In this document: positions 44,501 to 54,800 of the stretch, piece after piece
Layout of the letters: each line of letters begins with the position of its first letter
How positions within the stretch are numbered: position 1 is the first letter of the stretch
NCBI GenBank assembly: GCA_013433145.1
Contig: CM024186.1
Coordinates: 6,080,001-6,144,000, forward strand
Direction of reading: 5' to 3'
DNA from: Ascaris suum
Lineage: Eukaryota; Nematoda; Chromadorea; Rhabditida; Ascarididae
Length of the DNA stretch: 64,000 bases
Made by a program: the position numbers and the translations under genes
The notes under the pieces: generated by a model
The model's database searches: none
The model's input: the letters and a program-made list of their open reading frames with translations, nothing else
Told to the model about the DNA's origin: nothing

Positions 44501-46976
44501 GCAGATGAATTTGCCGCTGAAGTATGTCGTATGGTTTTGAGAGGATGGAAGGGATAGGAGAGGGGTGGAGGGGATTACCATTGGTTTTGATATTTGTGTT
44601 CCTGGATTTCTTTCCCTTTCGTCCCTGTGCGCACGGCCGTTGAACTCAAATTTTCGTTCCCAACTCTAATAAGGGAGGTCTTTCAAACGTATTCAATGCG
44701 TAATTTCACCATTTTGGCTTGGTTGGTCCGTGAAACCTTAACAGCGAGTGGGCCGAATTACGAACCGCAGCAGATGTGCAGTTAGAATGAAAGAAAAACC
44801 TTCGGGTAATGCCTAGCTTGATCCTACTCGAACGGAATTTCTTAAACACGCAACGTAGCACCATTTGTGATTCCAACGCAACAACCAATGTGGAGAGAGC
44901 TAAACGATGCCCAAGGCTAAGTGCCGATTCCACTAGCTTCAACGTACCTGGAGTAAAACACAACAGAATGGGGAACGGAAGCATCCCGAAAACAAGCATC
45001 CGTTTGGACACAAATCATGGTATCTGTTGAGGATTTCTAAGGGATCGTAAAAGTGGATTCGTTAGCTCATTCGAATAACCTTCTCACCAGAATGAGTAAT
45101 CACGGTACAGTGTTTCTGTTTGAATCTTCAGAGGTTTTCTGTAATACAAGTGAAATAATAATCTTGGTTGTAGGTTGTTTTTATGCTTTATGTTTGGAGG
45201 AGGAGGGGGAGGGGACTGTACATTGATTCATATGGTATGTCGTTGGTTTGTTCAGCATACAGGGTTCCGTTGAGTGAATCATCGACGAGCACGCCAAATG
45301 AAGAACGAAAAGGATCATCGTATGCTGGTAGCTCGGATTCTCCATTGAACAGTTCGAGGAAAAAGGATTCAGAGATTGGACCGACCGGGATCACGGTCGA
45401 AGACCTGGATGCTTGGCTGGGGGGTACTCCTGAGGATACATCGATGACCAACAAGAACAGCAACGGTTGGTTGCATATCGAATTATTCAGGTTTGCTTGT
45501 TGTTGTATTAACATAATTTCCTCTTGAAATGATGACGTTATGTTCGTGCCTATTAAACTTTCTTTCTCTTCTAGCCACTCCGTGATCCTTCCTTCGGCGC
45601 CTTGTTCCTCCTCTTGCCTTCCCTCTCTGCTCCCTTCCCCTCCACATTTTCTGCTCCTCTTACCTCCTCCTCTTCATCCCTCTGCTCCCGTTTTCTTCCT
45701 TCGCCACGTGCCCTTTTTTCTTCGCCCTGTTCCCCTCTGGCTCCCCCGTCCTGCTTCCCTCCTCCTTTCCTTCCTTCAATCCTTTTCCTGCTCTCGTTCC
45801 TCCCCTGGCGTTTCAATTTGCTAACAGTATACGGAATAACTGCTGACTGAAATACGTGCAGGTCATCGAATTGTTGTTTGCATAGCAGTGTGGTTGGATG
45901 AATCAGTTAATCGCGACCACGAATTGCAGTTAATACGACGGTGTATCAACGGAGCAGCATGACTGATATCGGATGTCGCAGATTGTAGATTTATTAGAAG
46001 CGCTGTTTGTATCAGCTGTATTTATTAACAAGAGATAACTTTTAAGTATTTCTAAGCGAGGAGGATGGCGAAGACGGATATCATAATCCTTTAGTATCGC
46101 GTGTTAATGCGGACTCAGACTCTGATGGAAATGAAGAGAATATTCGTGTGGCAAATACTACGACAAAGCTCCATCCAAGCAGCGGTACCCTAAAGGTGGA
46201 ACACGCTCTATCATCTACCACAACTCCTTCGCCAAGCCTTTCCGAGAAAGTAAGTTACTTTTAGGGTACTTTCAGAAGTATTTTTTAATTTGCCAACATT
46301 GATGAAGGTGAAAGTTTTGAGGTTAATGTTGAATAAAGGTGCATGCCAAAGCATATTGGTAGAAGTTGATTTGTTGGAGTTCATTTTCTATTTGTAGCTT
46401 ATTGACTTCTGTTCTATTGTTTAGAAATCTGTTGTTAGGAAAAACTAGAGGTTTTTGAAGAGATTGTTTTCTGGAGTTTATTTAATATACTGCTGTTTAT
46501 TTTGCTAGCGATTTTCATATCTGGATGAACTACATGCTCTTATGCAGGTAGGCAGGTCGCAAGCCTCTGAGCACTAAGGCAGAGGGCTTTCGAATCTTGG
46601 TGGTCCCTTTACCTAGTGTCCAAGGATCTTAAAGAGTCATCTAGGTACCAGAGAAGATCCCGAATCCTCCGGGATCTCTCCTTATTAGCATGCCAACGAA
46701 ATGCGAAGTCCACCGAGTATGTCTCAGCATATGAGGCGTCTCAGCCCTAGACTTAGCGGAATTCATTAATGAGGTTGTTTACGTGATTTGCAGTCAGAGA
46801 AACGGAGGAAGAAGAAAACCCAGGTTGGCGGAGAAGAAAGGCCAAGGCGAAATAAAAAGAAGGAGAAGGGCACAAGTAAGAAGAAGAATGTGCGTGGCAC
46901 TGATGCTGTAGCCAGCACATTCCTGCACGGTAATGGCGACCAACATATCGACCCGGATATGTACGATGCTTTATAA
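26540..46976 (+). CDS. RABL6: RABL6-type Rab-like GTPase, 13 exons, 661 aa
   Basis: Atypical Rab-like protein with a GTPase-like N-terminus and long disordered acidic/basic tail; the human homologue (RABL6/PARF) is 729 aa and linked to ARF and cell proliferation. Exons: 26540-26684, 27663-27769, 28379-28510, 29060-29148, 29949-30089, 41248-41368, 42420-42523, 42808-43013, 43410-43572, 43995-44176, 45256-45465, 46047-46249, 46794-46976 (TAA). All phases agree. Motifs: [19 protein letters not shown] into VGKT (P-loop at 55-62), [19 protein letters not shown] (switch I), VDVWDVVD in place of a canonical switch [24 protein letters not shown] (180-184) where normal Rabs have NKxD, then [18 protein letters not shown] and [13 protein letters not shown]. 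The tail has [35 protein letters not shown] and a Lys/Arg-rich final exon ending DMYDAL. AATAAA lies at 47471. Intron 5 (11.2 kb) hosts another gene. Confidence 0.95.
26685..28378 (+). other. RABL6 introns 1-2
   Basis: Introns at 26685-27662 and 27770-28378 flank exon 2, which carries the P-loop. Open sequence upstream of exon 2 (27434-27662) reads into the exon in frame but contains no conserved residues and is bounded by a good acceptor, so it is intron. Nothing else stands out. Confidence 0.75.
28511..29948 (+). other. RABL6 introns 3-4
   Basis: Introns at 28511-29059 and 29149-29948. A G12 tract lies at 29524-29535. No gene-like block seen. Confidence 0.75.
31211..31240 (+). repeat. TTTA microsatellite
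   Basis: About seven units of TTTA with one interruption, within RABL6 intron 5. Confidence 0.85.
34629..34647 (+). promoter_or_regulatory. Acceptor-like site upstream of the nested RING gene
   Basis: tctcttttcaaacgtttag ends at 34647, 111 bp before the ATG at 34759. The reading frame of the RING protein is open from exactly the base after this AG (the preceding in-frame codon is TAG), so this may be a trans-splice or 5' UTR acceptor. It could also start a longer coding exon. Confidence 0.35.
34759..35739 (+). CDS. Four-pass membrane protein with C-terminal C3HC4 RING finger (intronless, nested), 326 aa
   Basis: Likely membrane-anchored E3 ubiquitin ligase, judged only from its architecture; I do not recognise an orthologue. 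Predicted hydrophobic helices fall near residues 31-50, 65-88, 116-140 and 165-183, followed by a basic stop ([11 protein letters not shown], 188-198), a hydrophilic linker rich in Asn, Glu and Ser, and a RING at 249-291: C249, C252, C263, H265, C268, C271, C288, C291 ([20 protein letters not shown]). All eight metal ligands are present with normal spacing. The tail ends in five valines. The start is the first in-frame ATG ([18 protein letters not shown]); the frame is open 37 codons further upstream to a splice-like AG at 34647, so a longer N-terminus is possible. The gene lies inside RABL6 intron 5 on the same strand and has no intron. AATAAA lies at 36240-36245. Lack of introns beside intron-rich neighbours suggests a retrocopy or old single-exon gene. 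Confidence 0.8.
   Translation: MSSTLASTSTPSPFLIDPINCFTSFSSYPWYTLARHFAALTIYGLAFAQWPTYGFRKASELNAGYTLSTATFTLVFWCACFFHYMISAGRVDVDWTNGRFLARGWLVRSSRTTHRAILVMALAVSSATVIQTSTVHSILFIDRVAINATAEMATSDFTAINLLKTDFVLCIVFSIYLGVRLCVEPSGLLKRRRAANRRSVMRALSSEIELNSENTAVNNGEHSEADNKSNIQTTCKLFQCALPEMAEECQICAQRLANRQLNCGHLICCCCIIDLIKYANGPPSSLTCPFCRQPIYCARELRLFVSQTIVPLTKCCSSDNGVVVVV
36240..36245 (+). terminator. Possible polyadenylation signal of the nested RING gene
   Basis: AATAAA about 500 bp after the stop codon. It lies inside the RABL6 intron on the sense strand, so its use would have to compete with RABL6 transcription. Confidence 0.35.
36413..36424 (+). repeat. C12 homopolymer tract
   Basis: Twelve consecutive C on the + strand within RABL6 intron 5. 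Together with the G12 run at 36767-36778 it forms a pair of opposite polarity about 350 bp apart. Confidence 0.9.
41369..43409 (+). other. RABL6 introns 6-8
   Basis: Introns at 41369-42419, 42524-42807 and 43014-43409. The first begins with T-rich sequence carrying several ttacaggtatt-like motifs at 41363-41445 that repeat the real donor/acceptor context. The third contains C16 followed directly by A10 (43048-43073). Confidence 0.75.
43048..43073 (+). repeat. C16-A10 double homopolymer
   Basis: Sixteen C immediately followed by ten A, 35 bp after the donor at 43014. Sequencing or slippage errors would be likely here. Confidence 0.9.
45561..45806 (+). repeat. Polypyrimidine/polypurine low-complexity block
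   Basis: About 250 bp almost entirely C and T on the + strand (CTTCC, CTCCTC motifs), all G and A on the other strand. It lies in a RABL6 intron starting 95 bp after an exon. The open frames through it on both strands are composition artefacts. Confidence 0.85.
46545..46745 (+). mobile_element. Possible decayed tRNA-derived (SINE-like) element
   Basis: The segment is more GC-rich than the surrounding intron. It has a B-box-like CTTTCGAATC at 46587-46596, a strong hairpin (AGATCCCG 46655-46662 with CGGGATCT 46670-46677) and ends near TGAGGCGTCTCAG, which resembles TGAGACGCCTCAG in the candidate element near 51280. No terminal repeats or target duplications were identified. Confidence 0.25.
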
Positions 46977-47470
46977 AGTATGGCGAAGAAAATACATGCG
47001 ATCTTTTATGAGGGAAGGGTAGTTGATTGACCAACTTACCTATTTACTAAGCGCCAAATGCCCATCTAGGCGAATGTGGTTAGAGTTCTCGACCGTTCCA
47101 CTCTAATCCGGCATGATCGAGACTTGAGATGTTTAGATTAGAGGGAGTAATTAAGATGGGAACTCCTCGAATGCCGGAAAGCAACGGAGGTTTTGCATAA
47201 ATAGGATTCTGCTGCATTGATTTAGGGTGGGTTCACATGACCGTTATGCATTGTTTGCTTCTATACTGTTTTTAGCGTATTTGCATCCAACTTGAATGGA
47301 TTAACGTTGCCACAATATGGCAGAAATTCAGAAGCGGCTAGGAAGCCGTCTACACAATCCAATCATAGTTCTGTTGATTTTCGTTTTCATAATCTATTTC
47401 TGTGGGCATTTCGTTGAATCTACTGTTTTATTATATTCGCTGATTGATCGCTTCTTGCCCCTTCTTTGTA

Positions 47471-47476
47471 AATAAA
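47471..47476 (+). terminator. Probable polyadenylation signal of RABL6
   Basis: AATAAA about 495 bp downstream of the RABL6 TAA. Confidence 0.5.
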
Positions 47477-50400
47477 GACGACAATTCTTTTTTTTAAACT
47501 GTTTAATATAAGGTGATGATTGCTTCATGTGTTTATGTTGCTCTTTATCTGTGGTACTCAATTTCTTAATTTTGGGATTATTTCAGTAATTTAATTATTT
47601 AATTACTTCAAGAAGTTTTATTGGTATAATTTTGTGTAGTAATGCAAGACAATTTTTGTGAATATTTTCGTGTTTAGTTGACGATTTTTTTAAAAAATAT
47701 TTTCAAAGAGATTCTAAAAAATATTTTCTTACTGTTGAATTGCGGGCATGATGCCAATTTATGCCTTGACTTAAAATATTTACTATTTATTGTTATTGTT
47801 GAAGTTCATAGATATGAAATGCTTATGGAAATGCACATCATTGTTTTTATGTGGTGTTTTAGTGGATTTGAATATGCGAGGTGTAGTAGGTTGGCATCAT
47901 GTCTGTGTTTCTTTGTCCATATTTTGCTGGCTGACTTTCGTGCGGTTTCAGCTGGGGAATCACCGAATTTATTGTTTATTTATTTGCTGTTGGAGTTGAT
48001 CTCCCACACCAAATTTCATGTTGATTTCCATGGGAGTTGCGGCTACCTAAAAGTGATCCAAAGTAGGCATTCATCTTGCGGACGATCGCCTTGCTTCTTA
48101 GACCGGTGTGATCACCAAAGAAATAGAAAAGCACGCCAGATAGGTTGATACGATATGCCCTTTGCAATTCAGCTATCACTACAACCATCTCCATGGATAG
48201 TACTTGTTGTAAAAAAAGTAACAGTAACAGTAATAATAAAACACTGTCGACTTTTCACTATTAACTTGAATATTTTGAATGGAACCATTTGTTTCCCATT
48301 TTCCATGAGCATAACAGTCCGACTGAGTTGGAAGTATCGGCCAGGCGGATACATACGCACAGATATAACCTCGTTTTTATGCCCTTTATAGATGTAAACC
48401 AGCAGCAAATTCGTGTGGAAAGAAATTTTTCTGTAAACTATTTATGCTAGCGGTCGGTCGGCTAAAATATTGATCCATATTATTATATGTATTTGATTAA
48501 CTACTGACGGTATATGAAATGATTTGAATGTAATGAGTGGAATTGGAAAAACGCATATCACGCCGATTTATGAAAACCTCTCAACTGGTTCAATTTATGA
48601 AGCTTATTTCCATGTTTACCTCTTAAAGTTTCCTAACTTATTTCAAAAATGCTACGGGTATTTAAGGTGGGATAGAGTAAGGCACAGTAAGGTGAGATAA
48701 GGTAGGGCAGGTAAGATAAGGCAGATGTGTTTATTTTGTGCGCAGATGCGCTGACGTTTGTTTCATATCAGTGACGCGCATCCGTTTGTTGAGAGGGGAG
48801 GTCGCTGGCAGCGAAAGGATTGGATGGTGTAACGAGAAATGCGAAACGACATGAACAATATTGGGCAGCTCTAACTTCACCTCACTTGTACGGTGGAAGG
48901 AGGAGGGGTGGGGGAGGGAGGGGTAAGGAATGCAAGGATCGGTGTAGTTAACCGTTTGCGTGGAACCAGGTGTTTCCGCTTCCGCTATACCTATTCTGTT
49001 CTATAAACGTTTAAATCTCTTTACTTTTGTCTATTATTTTGCATTCAAAATTTAAACTACGACGTTTTTCTCTATGTGCTATCACTGACTAACAAAAAGG
49101 TACTTATCAAAACATCTTACGAACAACAATACTGAATAAGCGAAAAGTGGTATATCCGGATTTGGCTATTTGCATTCAAACGTTCTGTCGTTGTATTTCC
49201 GCTATTAAAGGTTGGTAATTTTAACTGAACGAATTAAATTGAAAAATCGCTTAAAAAATAGGGAATATTTTTATACCATTAATATCGTCGCTATTTTCCT
49301 TTAAAAAAAAAATCCTCTTTAAATGCTCACGATTTTCGTTACTTTTCGAAATATTTCTTCATTTTCTCGATTAAAAATGACTCGTTTATTTGCTCACTAT
49401 TTAACTTATTTATTTGTAGAAAAATAAATAAATCTGTGCAGAAAATTGTTTGTTTTTTTTTCATGCGTGAAAATGCGCTCAACGATTATATCGTTTGCCT
49501 TTGAATTTCTTTCAAAATAATAAGCTGCAACTGTATGTGCTGAGTTGTGATTATTCTCATTGATATTATTCGTTGCAAACTTTTTTTTGTGGTGATGGGG
49601 AGAGTTTCCACCTGTCCATCAAGCAATACTTATTTTTGAGGGTACAACTCCTCGCCTCTTTTCCTGAAGATGAATCCTGAACCCACGGAAGAAGTATTGC
49701 CTTCCTTTCTAAAAAGTAATCGTTGATATTTCGCATCCGAATAGAATAGGAGTTCGCTATGCGATATTTGGTGTTTCAGTTTATTCGAAGGTAAGCAAAA
49801 CTAAGTAAGTTTGGAGTACCTAAGGCGGAAAATATATTTTTGAAACGGTTTGTGCAAATCGTCTCAAGTTTTGAGCTCGTTAGTACGAGGTTTAAACGGA
49901 AACATTAGCGCTAGCAGAGCGCCTTCATGCTTTGAAACTAAAGAGACCGATAAAGTGCTGTGCCATTATGCACTGAAATATGGCTATATTACACCACTCT
50001 TAAATACTGAAAACAGGAACCATTTTAGCTCATTTTCTTGAAAACGTTTTCAAACGCATGAAGGTCGAATACATGACAAAAAAGAGATGCCTGATGGTTG
50101 GTAGACGAATTGGGCAAAGTGCCAGAGAGACTGACATAACGATATGTGTTCCTGAATACAGCTCATTTCGCTAGCCAATTGCATTAATTAGCGATAAAAA
50201 TTTGGGCGCTAGACGGTGCGTTCATTTTTTTTTTGTATGCGCTTGTACAAGTCTATAGAATTTCTAACGTTTTGCGAGTGCTTTGAAAATATATGTAAGT
50301 TTTGTGGGTCCTACAAATTTGCATAAATGTTGTATATATTGATGGGGCGGTACTTAAATAATGCAAAAGGTGTATACCATACTCAACAAATTTTCTATTG

Positions 50401-51119
50401 CTAACTTTAATTATTTTCTGGCTGAAACTGGAGAAGAGATTTTTTTAATGTGGTAGTTTCCGTTAATGCTCTTCTATAAGCAGCGATAATTTGCATATAT
50501 TGTTACCGTTCAGTTTGTAAATAAACACGAAAAATATGTTCAAAAGTCGTAAATTTTATTATGTACGTTTAACCCCCTTATCCGTTTAACATATAAATAT
50601 AGGAAATCATTATTATGATTGTGTAATACTATAGAGCAAACGAGTGGCGGAAATGGCCGAGGCGCAAAGGTCGCAATGTAGCATCAGATAAGATCAGTTT
50701 AAGGCTATGATGATATTTAGCGATTACGTACTTGAGGTGGATTACAGCTTGGAGTCGGGAACGGTTCACCTCTGATATTTGTTTGAACTACTAACTGATT
50801 GTTCATTTAAAGGCCTTAATTATTAGAGTGCTGATTTCCGGACTGGAACCTCTCAAGAAATAGTGGTTCCCGAGAGAAGGTTTTCCAGCCAGTAGATCAT
50901 GCGCATGGATTCTCCGACCCTTTTATCAGGAACTAGTGTGACCGAGCTGGAAAATGGGTTTAGGTTGGTGCTTTTTCTGGGCATTCAGGGAGATGGATGG
51001 GGATTGATGTTCCTAAGTGAAGGATAATAATATTACATTGTAAAATAGCATAGAAAGTGGTTTGATTTTTTGCTGCAACGATATACTTATGCTACGCATG
51101 CGAGGGGTTTGTTACGAGC

Positions 51120-51310
51120 ATTGGGAAGGCGTAGTCGATTGATTAACGATACGGCTCGGTGCAAGAAGGGATTCGGGTTCGATCCTTTCTTGAGCTTGAT
51201 TTATTGGAAATAGTTGTTGCAGAGTGCGAACATTCCTTTAGGTGAAATCTTTGAAAGGTGGTTGCTGCTCACTGTGAGACGCCTCAGAGAGCTCCCTGAT
51301 GAAGTTGATT
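51120..51310 (+). mobile_element. Possible tRNA-derived (SINE-like) element
   Basis: An A-box-like GGCGTAGTCGATTG (51128-51141) is followed about 35 bp later by a near-perfect RNA polymerase III B-box, GGTTCGATCC (51176-51185). The flanks do not fold into a proper cloverleaf (the T-stem is mismatched and no acceptor stem was found), so it is not a functional tRNA. It ends near TGAGACGCCTCAG, similar to the candidate at 46545-46745. Confidence 0.3.
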
Positions 51311-51391
51311 GTGAGAGTGGTGTTTTTAATTTAATTTTAATTCTGGTATTGTTGAAAAGGTTTTAAATTCCCTATAAATGATTCATAATAG

Positions 51392-51443
51392 AAATAAATA
51401 AATAATATATACAACATAAATAAATAAATGATATATACAACAA
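51392..51443 (+). repeat. Two-copy 26-bp tandem duplication
   Basis: Copies at 51392-51417 and 51418-51443 each read AAATAAATAAAT, then RATATATACAACA, and differ at only two positions. AT-rich and probably recent. Confidence 0.85.
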
Positions 51444-51820
51444 CCGATGAATTACACTAGTCACCGAATGATTGGAAGAACGGTGGTTTGCTATACTGCA
51501 TATAAAAAGGGAGATTTATAATGAAGTGCAATTGTAATAGATTCTCCTTGAATTGTTTATTCTTGTGGTACGGAATATGTTTAATTCATTGTCATATTGC
51601 AATATGGAAGTTGAAAACTGCATAGTTTATTCGATATTGACGTTTATTGGGAGATCTCGATGATCACCTATATTTTATCGATCGCATGACGATCCTTAAT
51701 AGAACGTTTCCGATATACACCACTATGTTATCGATGTAGTGGTATCGAAGGCTATATATTAGTATGAAGAAGAGTTACTTTTATTTGAAGAAAAACTATT
51801 TCTGCTGTGTTATTTGAAAG

Positions 51821-51849
51821 TTTTTCAGTGAAGTTTTTTTTTTTAAGTG
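51821..51849 (+). promoter_or_regulatory. TTTTTCAG acceptor just upstream of the WBP4 start
   Basis: A textbook nematode acceptor, tttttcag, ends at 51828, 21 bases before the ATG at 51850. A second T-rich AG (ending 51847) sits two bases before the ATG. Either could receive a spliced leader or end a 5' UTR intron. Confidence 0.45.
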
Positions 51850-54800
51850 ATGACCGACGTGTGGAAATCGAATGCGCGCAAATTTTGCGAAATTTGTAAG
51901 GTGAGAATATTGTTTATTAAAGATTTTTAAACGCTAATTGTTATACGTTGAATTTAGTAGAATCCTAAGTAGTTATAGAGTTATTAAATCTTTGGCAAAG
52001 TTTTCCTATCAAGTTGGAGAGCATTTGGTTACGTTCAGGATTTTATTAGATGTGGCGATTTCAGTCGAGTTCATTTTTATTGATGTGATTGTTTCAAAAA
52101 ATTAATATTAAGTTTTTTTTTAATACAGTTGAGTTTAAAACTGATGGGATGATTGGGAGGGAGGATGAGGGATGAGTTCGTTGATTTGTGACTAGCATCA
52201 CCTCTTCGTTGTGAGACTAGGACACACATTTGACTGACCTATTTATTCATTATTTTAGAAGTGGTTTCTAATGTTTGAGGTGAAAAAAGCAATTTAAACG
52301 TACCATGCGGGTTTATTGACTGTAAGCTGTAATAAAATACTATTGAAATGCTGGTTATTAGCTTTTAGCCAAGCCTGAGTGCGTGTTTTCGAGTCAATAT
52401 TGTTTCGAGTATAGCTACTTCCCCCTCCCCCTCCCACATCGACAACCTGAGATTTGGCTCAATGATTATTGGTTCCAACATCTGAATTCAGGTTTGGTTT
52501 GCCGACAATAAGGTCAGTATCGAACATCATGAAGCCGGTCGTAAGCATAAAGAGGCGATACAAGCCAAATTGCGGCAACTCGGCAAGCAAAGTAGGCAGA
52601 AGGAGAAAGATGTACGTCTCTTATATTAATATGATGTTTTTCCTACTTTATATCTTTGCATTTATTGTATGTTGTGGTTTTTAATTTCGATTTTGAGAAT
52701 GTCTTTGTTTTTTTCTCTTATTCTTTCACTACCTCTCTCTTCCTCTCTCTTCCCCTCTCTTCTCTTTTCCTCTCTCCCTTTCTCTCTCTTATCATTTTGA
52801 TTATAGTCCTCATGCCTTTTAAACTCCTAAGCAATATAAAGGAACCACGTTTGAGTTTCTCATAAAAGTAGATTGCTTCATGTAGTAATTGGAGCCACGA
52901 ATAGAACCTTGATTTTTTGCTTTCTAAACAAGACCTCTCATCCATTTAATTAGTATTTCGCCCATCAAATCATTTTCCAACTTTCTTCTGTTTTGCAAAA
53001 CTTCTTTGGCACATCTTCTCACCGTTATCGAGACATTTCAGGCATTTTTTGATTGTTTAAAATCCAACTTTTTCTTGCGAATTGAAGCATTTTATCGGTT
53101 GAAGATATTAGTCAACTGGTCAACCGCTTCCATAATCTCTACAAACGGCGGTGCATTTCCTTCATCGGTGCGCTGAAGTATTCTAAGAAAATACGATGTG
53201 AAAAGGCTTGAAGGTTCCCGCAAGGCGGAATTTTTTCTTCCTAGTCGGTTATTGACTGTTTTTGGTTCAGGCTTTCTGATTTGGTTTGATTTTTAAAGCA
53301 TTATTTCGGAGCGTTTTTGAAGTTTATAAATTTCAGTTGAATAATTTATGTTACAGCAAGCAGCACTTCGATCGACTTTGGCTGCAATGGAGTCGGCAGC
53401 TCAAAAGAGTATGACATCAGGTTCAGGCGACATGACAAGTGCCACCAACTTACCTTGTAATTCATTTTAATTTTTATCTAGCTGTATTGTTTTTAATGAG
53501 ATTGTGCAGGTATATTGTTCTTCAGTACCTGGGCGCCGAAACTTCTGTTCACAGTTGTGGTTCTCGTGCTCTACGACAGAGGAACAGCTCCATTTGATTG
53601 AGGGTTTAGGCGGCACCATTTGCAGAGAGGGATGGGTGGATTTAAGGGAGGGGGAGGGGGGAGGATTTCCAGAAATTTATATCAAAGAGAGAAGTTCAGC
53701 TGTTAAGCGTTCCTGATAGGGCGATATGATTTCTCTTCTTCGGATGGTACTTGTATATATCATCGCACCGTCACTTTCTGATTTGAGTTGAAAGGACATA
53801 GCATGAATTTATATTCTGAGGGATTGCATTTGCAATTTTAAAGCTAAAAACCTATAATGCCTTTTATTTGGAGTGAACAAATTTTGGTGATTATTCCAAC
53901 AATTCAAATATTTTGGGGATTTTTTTTTGTATATCGTGAAAATAATTGAGAGTTGAATTTTTACTTCCCACATTTCACTTATTTCTATATATCTGTTTGT
54001 TCAAGGTAATATGATCGGTCCATTACCAAAACCGCGAACGTATGTCGATCCTCGTGCACATAGTTCATCGGTGGTCGAAATGGCAAAAGAAATGGCGAGA
54101 CGCAAAAAAGAGGTCAGATTTAGCATTTGATAATGAGTGATGAAAAAATATGTAGTTGTGAAGGATCTGTGCTTATGGTTCCGTGAAATGAAATTGTTAA
54201 ATGGGGCTTGTAGAATTCACGTTCGAATAAGATTTAAGGGTTATTGCAGTCATGAAGCTGCAGATAAGACTTTAGCTTCATTTATTGTGAAGTTGTAAAT
54301 AAGCTCGACGTTATCACGCTTATTTGTAGACTCGTCATGGGGAGGAGGGAAAGCATGTAAGATTCCAAATGCTCGTCGATCATTCATCATTTTAGAAACT
54401 GGAGAAGTCATTGAGCTCTGATATTCGTAATGGAAGTTTTATGGTGTATTTCATTAGGATTATTCTAATTTCAGAGAGAAGAAGCTACAAAGATTGCTAC
54501 AAAATCACAACATTGGCGACAAGACGATGACGAAGAATCGACCGAAACGAGCACGATTAAAGAAGAAAGTAAAAACGAAGAGGAGGAAATAGTTTGGGCG
54601 GAAGCTAATAGCGATGGAATATCATATTATTTTCACATCTATTCGGGAGGTTGGCTTTTGATATTACTTGTCACTTCGGAGATATAAACGAGTGGATGTT
54701 TGGTCACCTAAAACAACTATATATATAGAGGAACAACATCAAAACAAGGGCCCATTTTGTTTGTGCTTAATTAGCTTATTTTTACTGCGGATGATTTCAA

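Larger units (their letters stand above)
44177..46793 (+). other. RABL6 introns 10-12
   Basis: Introns at 44177-45255, 45466-46046 and 46250-46793. The middle one holds a long polypyrimidine block (45561-45806). The last one holds a GC-richer structured segment (46545-46745) that looks like a decayed tRNA-type element. No further exon is needed, because the phases of the flanking exons match. Confidence 0.75.
46977..51849. other. Intergenic region between the RABL6- and WBP4-type genes
   Basis: 4.9 kb. Probable RABL6 polyadenylation signal AATAAA at 47471-47476. Long open frames overlap on both strands at 47678-48408 without recognisable domains. Other content: a degenerate TAAGG-rich stretch (48660-48725), purine-rich patch (48895-48930), candidate tRNA-like element (51120-51310) and a 26-bp duplication (51392-51443). 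I could not identify a real gene. Confidence 0.55.

Noticed and set aside
48660..48725. Telomere-like TAAGG-rich stretch
   Set aside because: The units vary in length and do not match the nematode TTAGGC repeat; it is simple degenerate sequence.
51170..51200. Functional tRNA gene suggested by GGTTCGATCC
   Set aside because: The T-stem does not pair and no acceptor stem or anticodon arm can be drawn, so at most a tRNA-derived relic.
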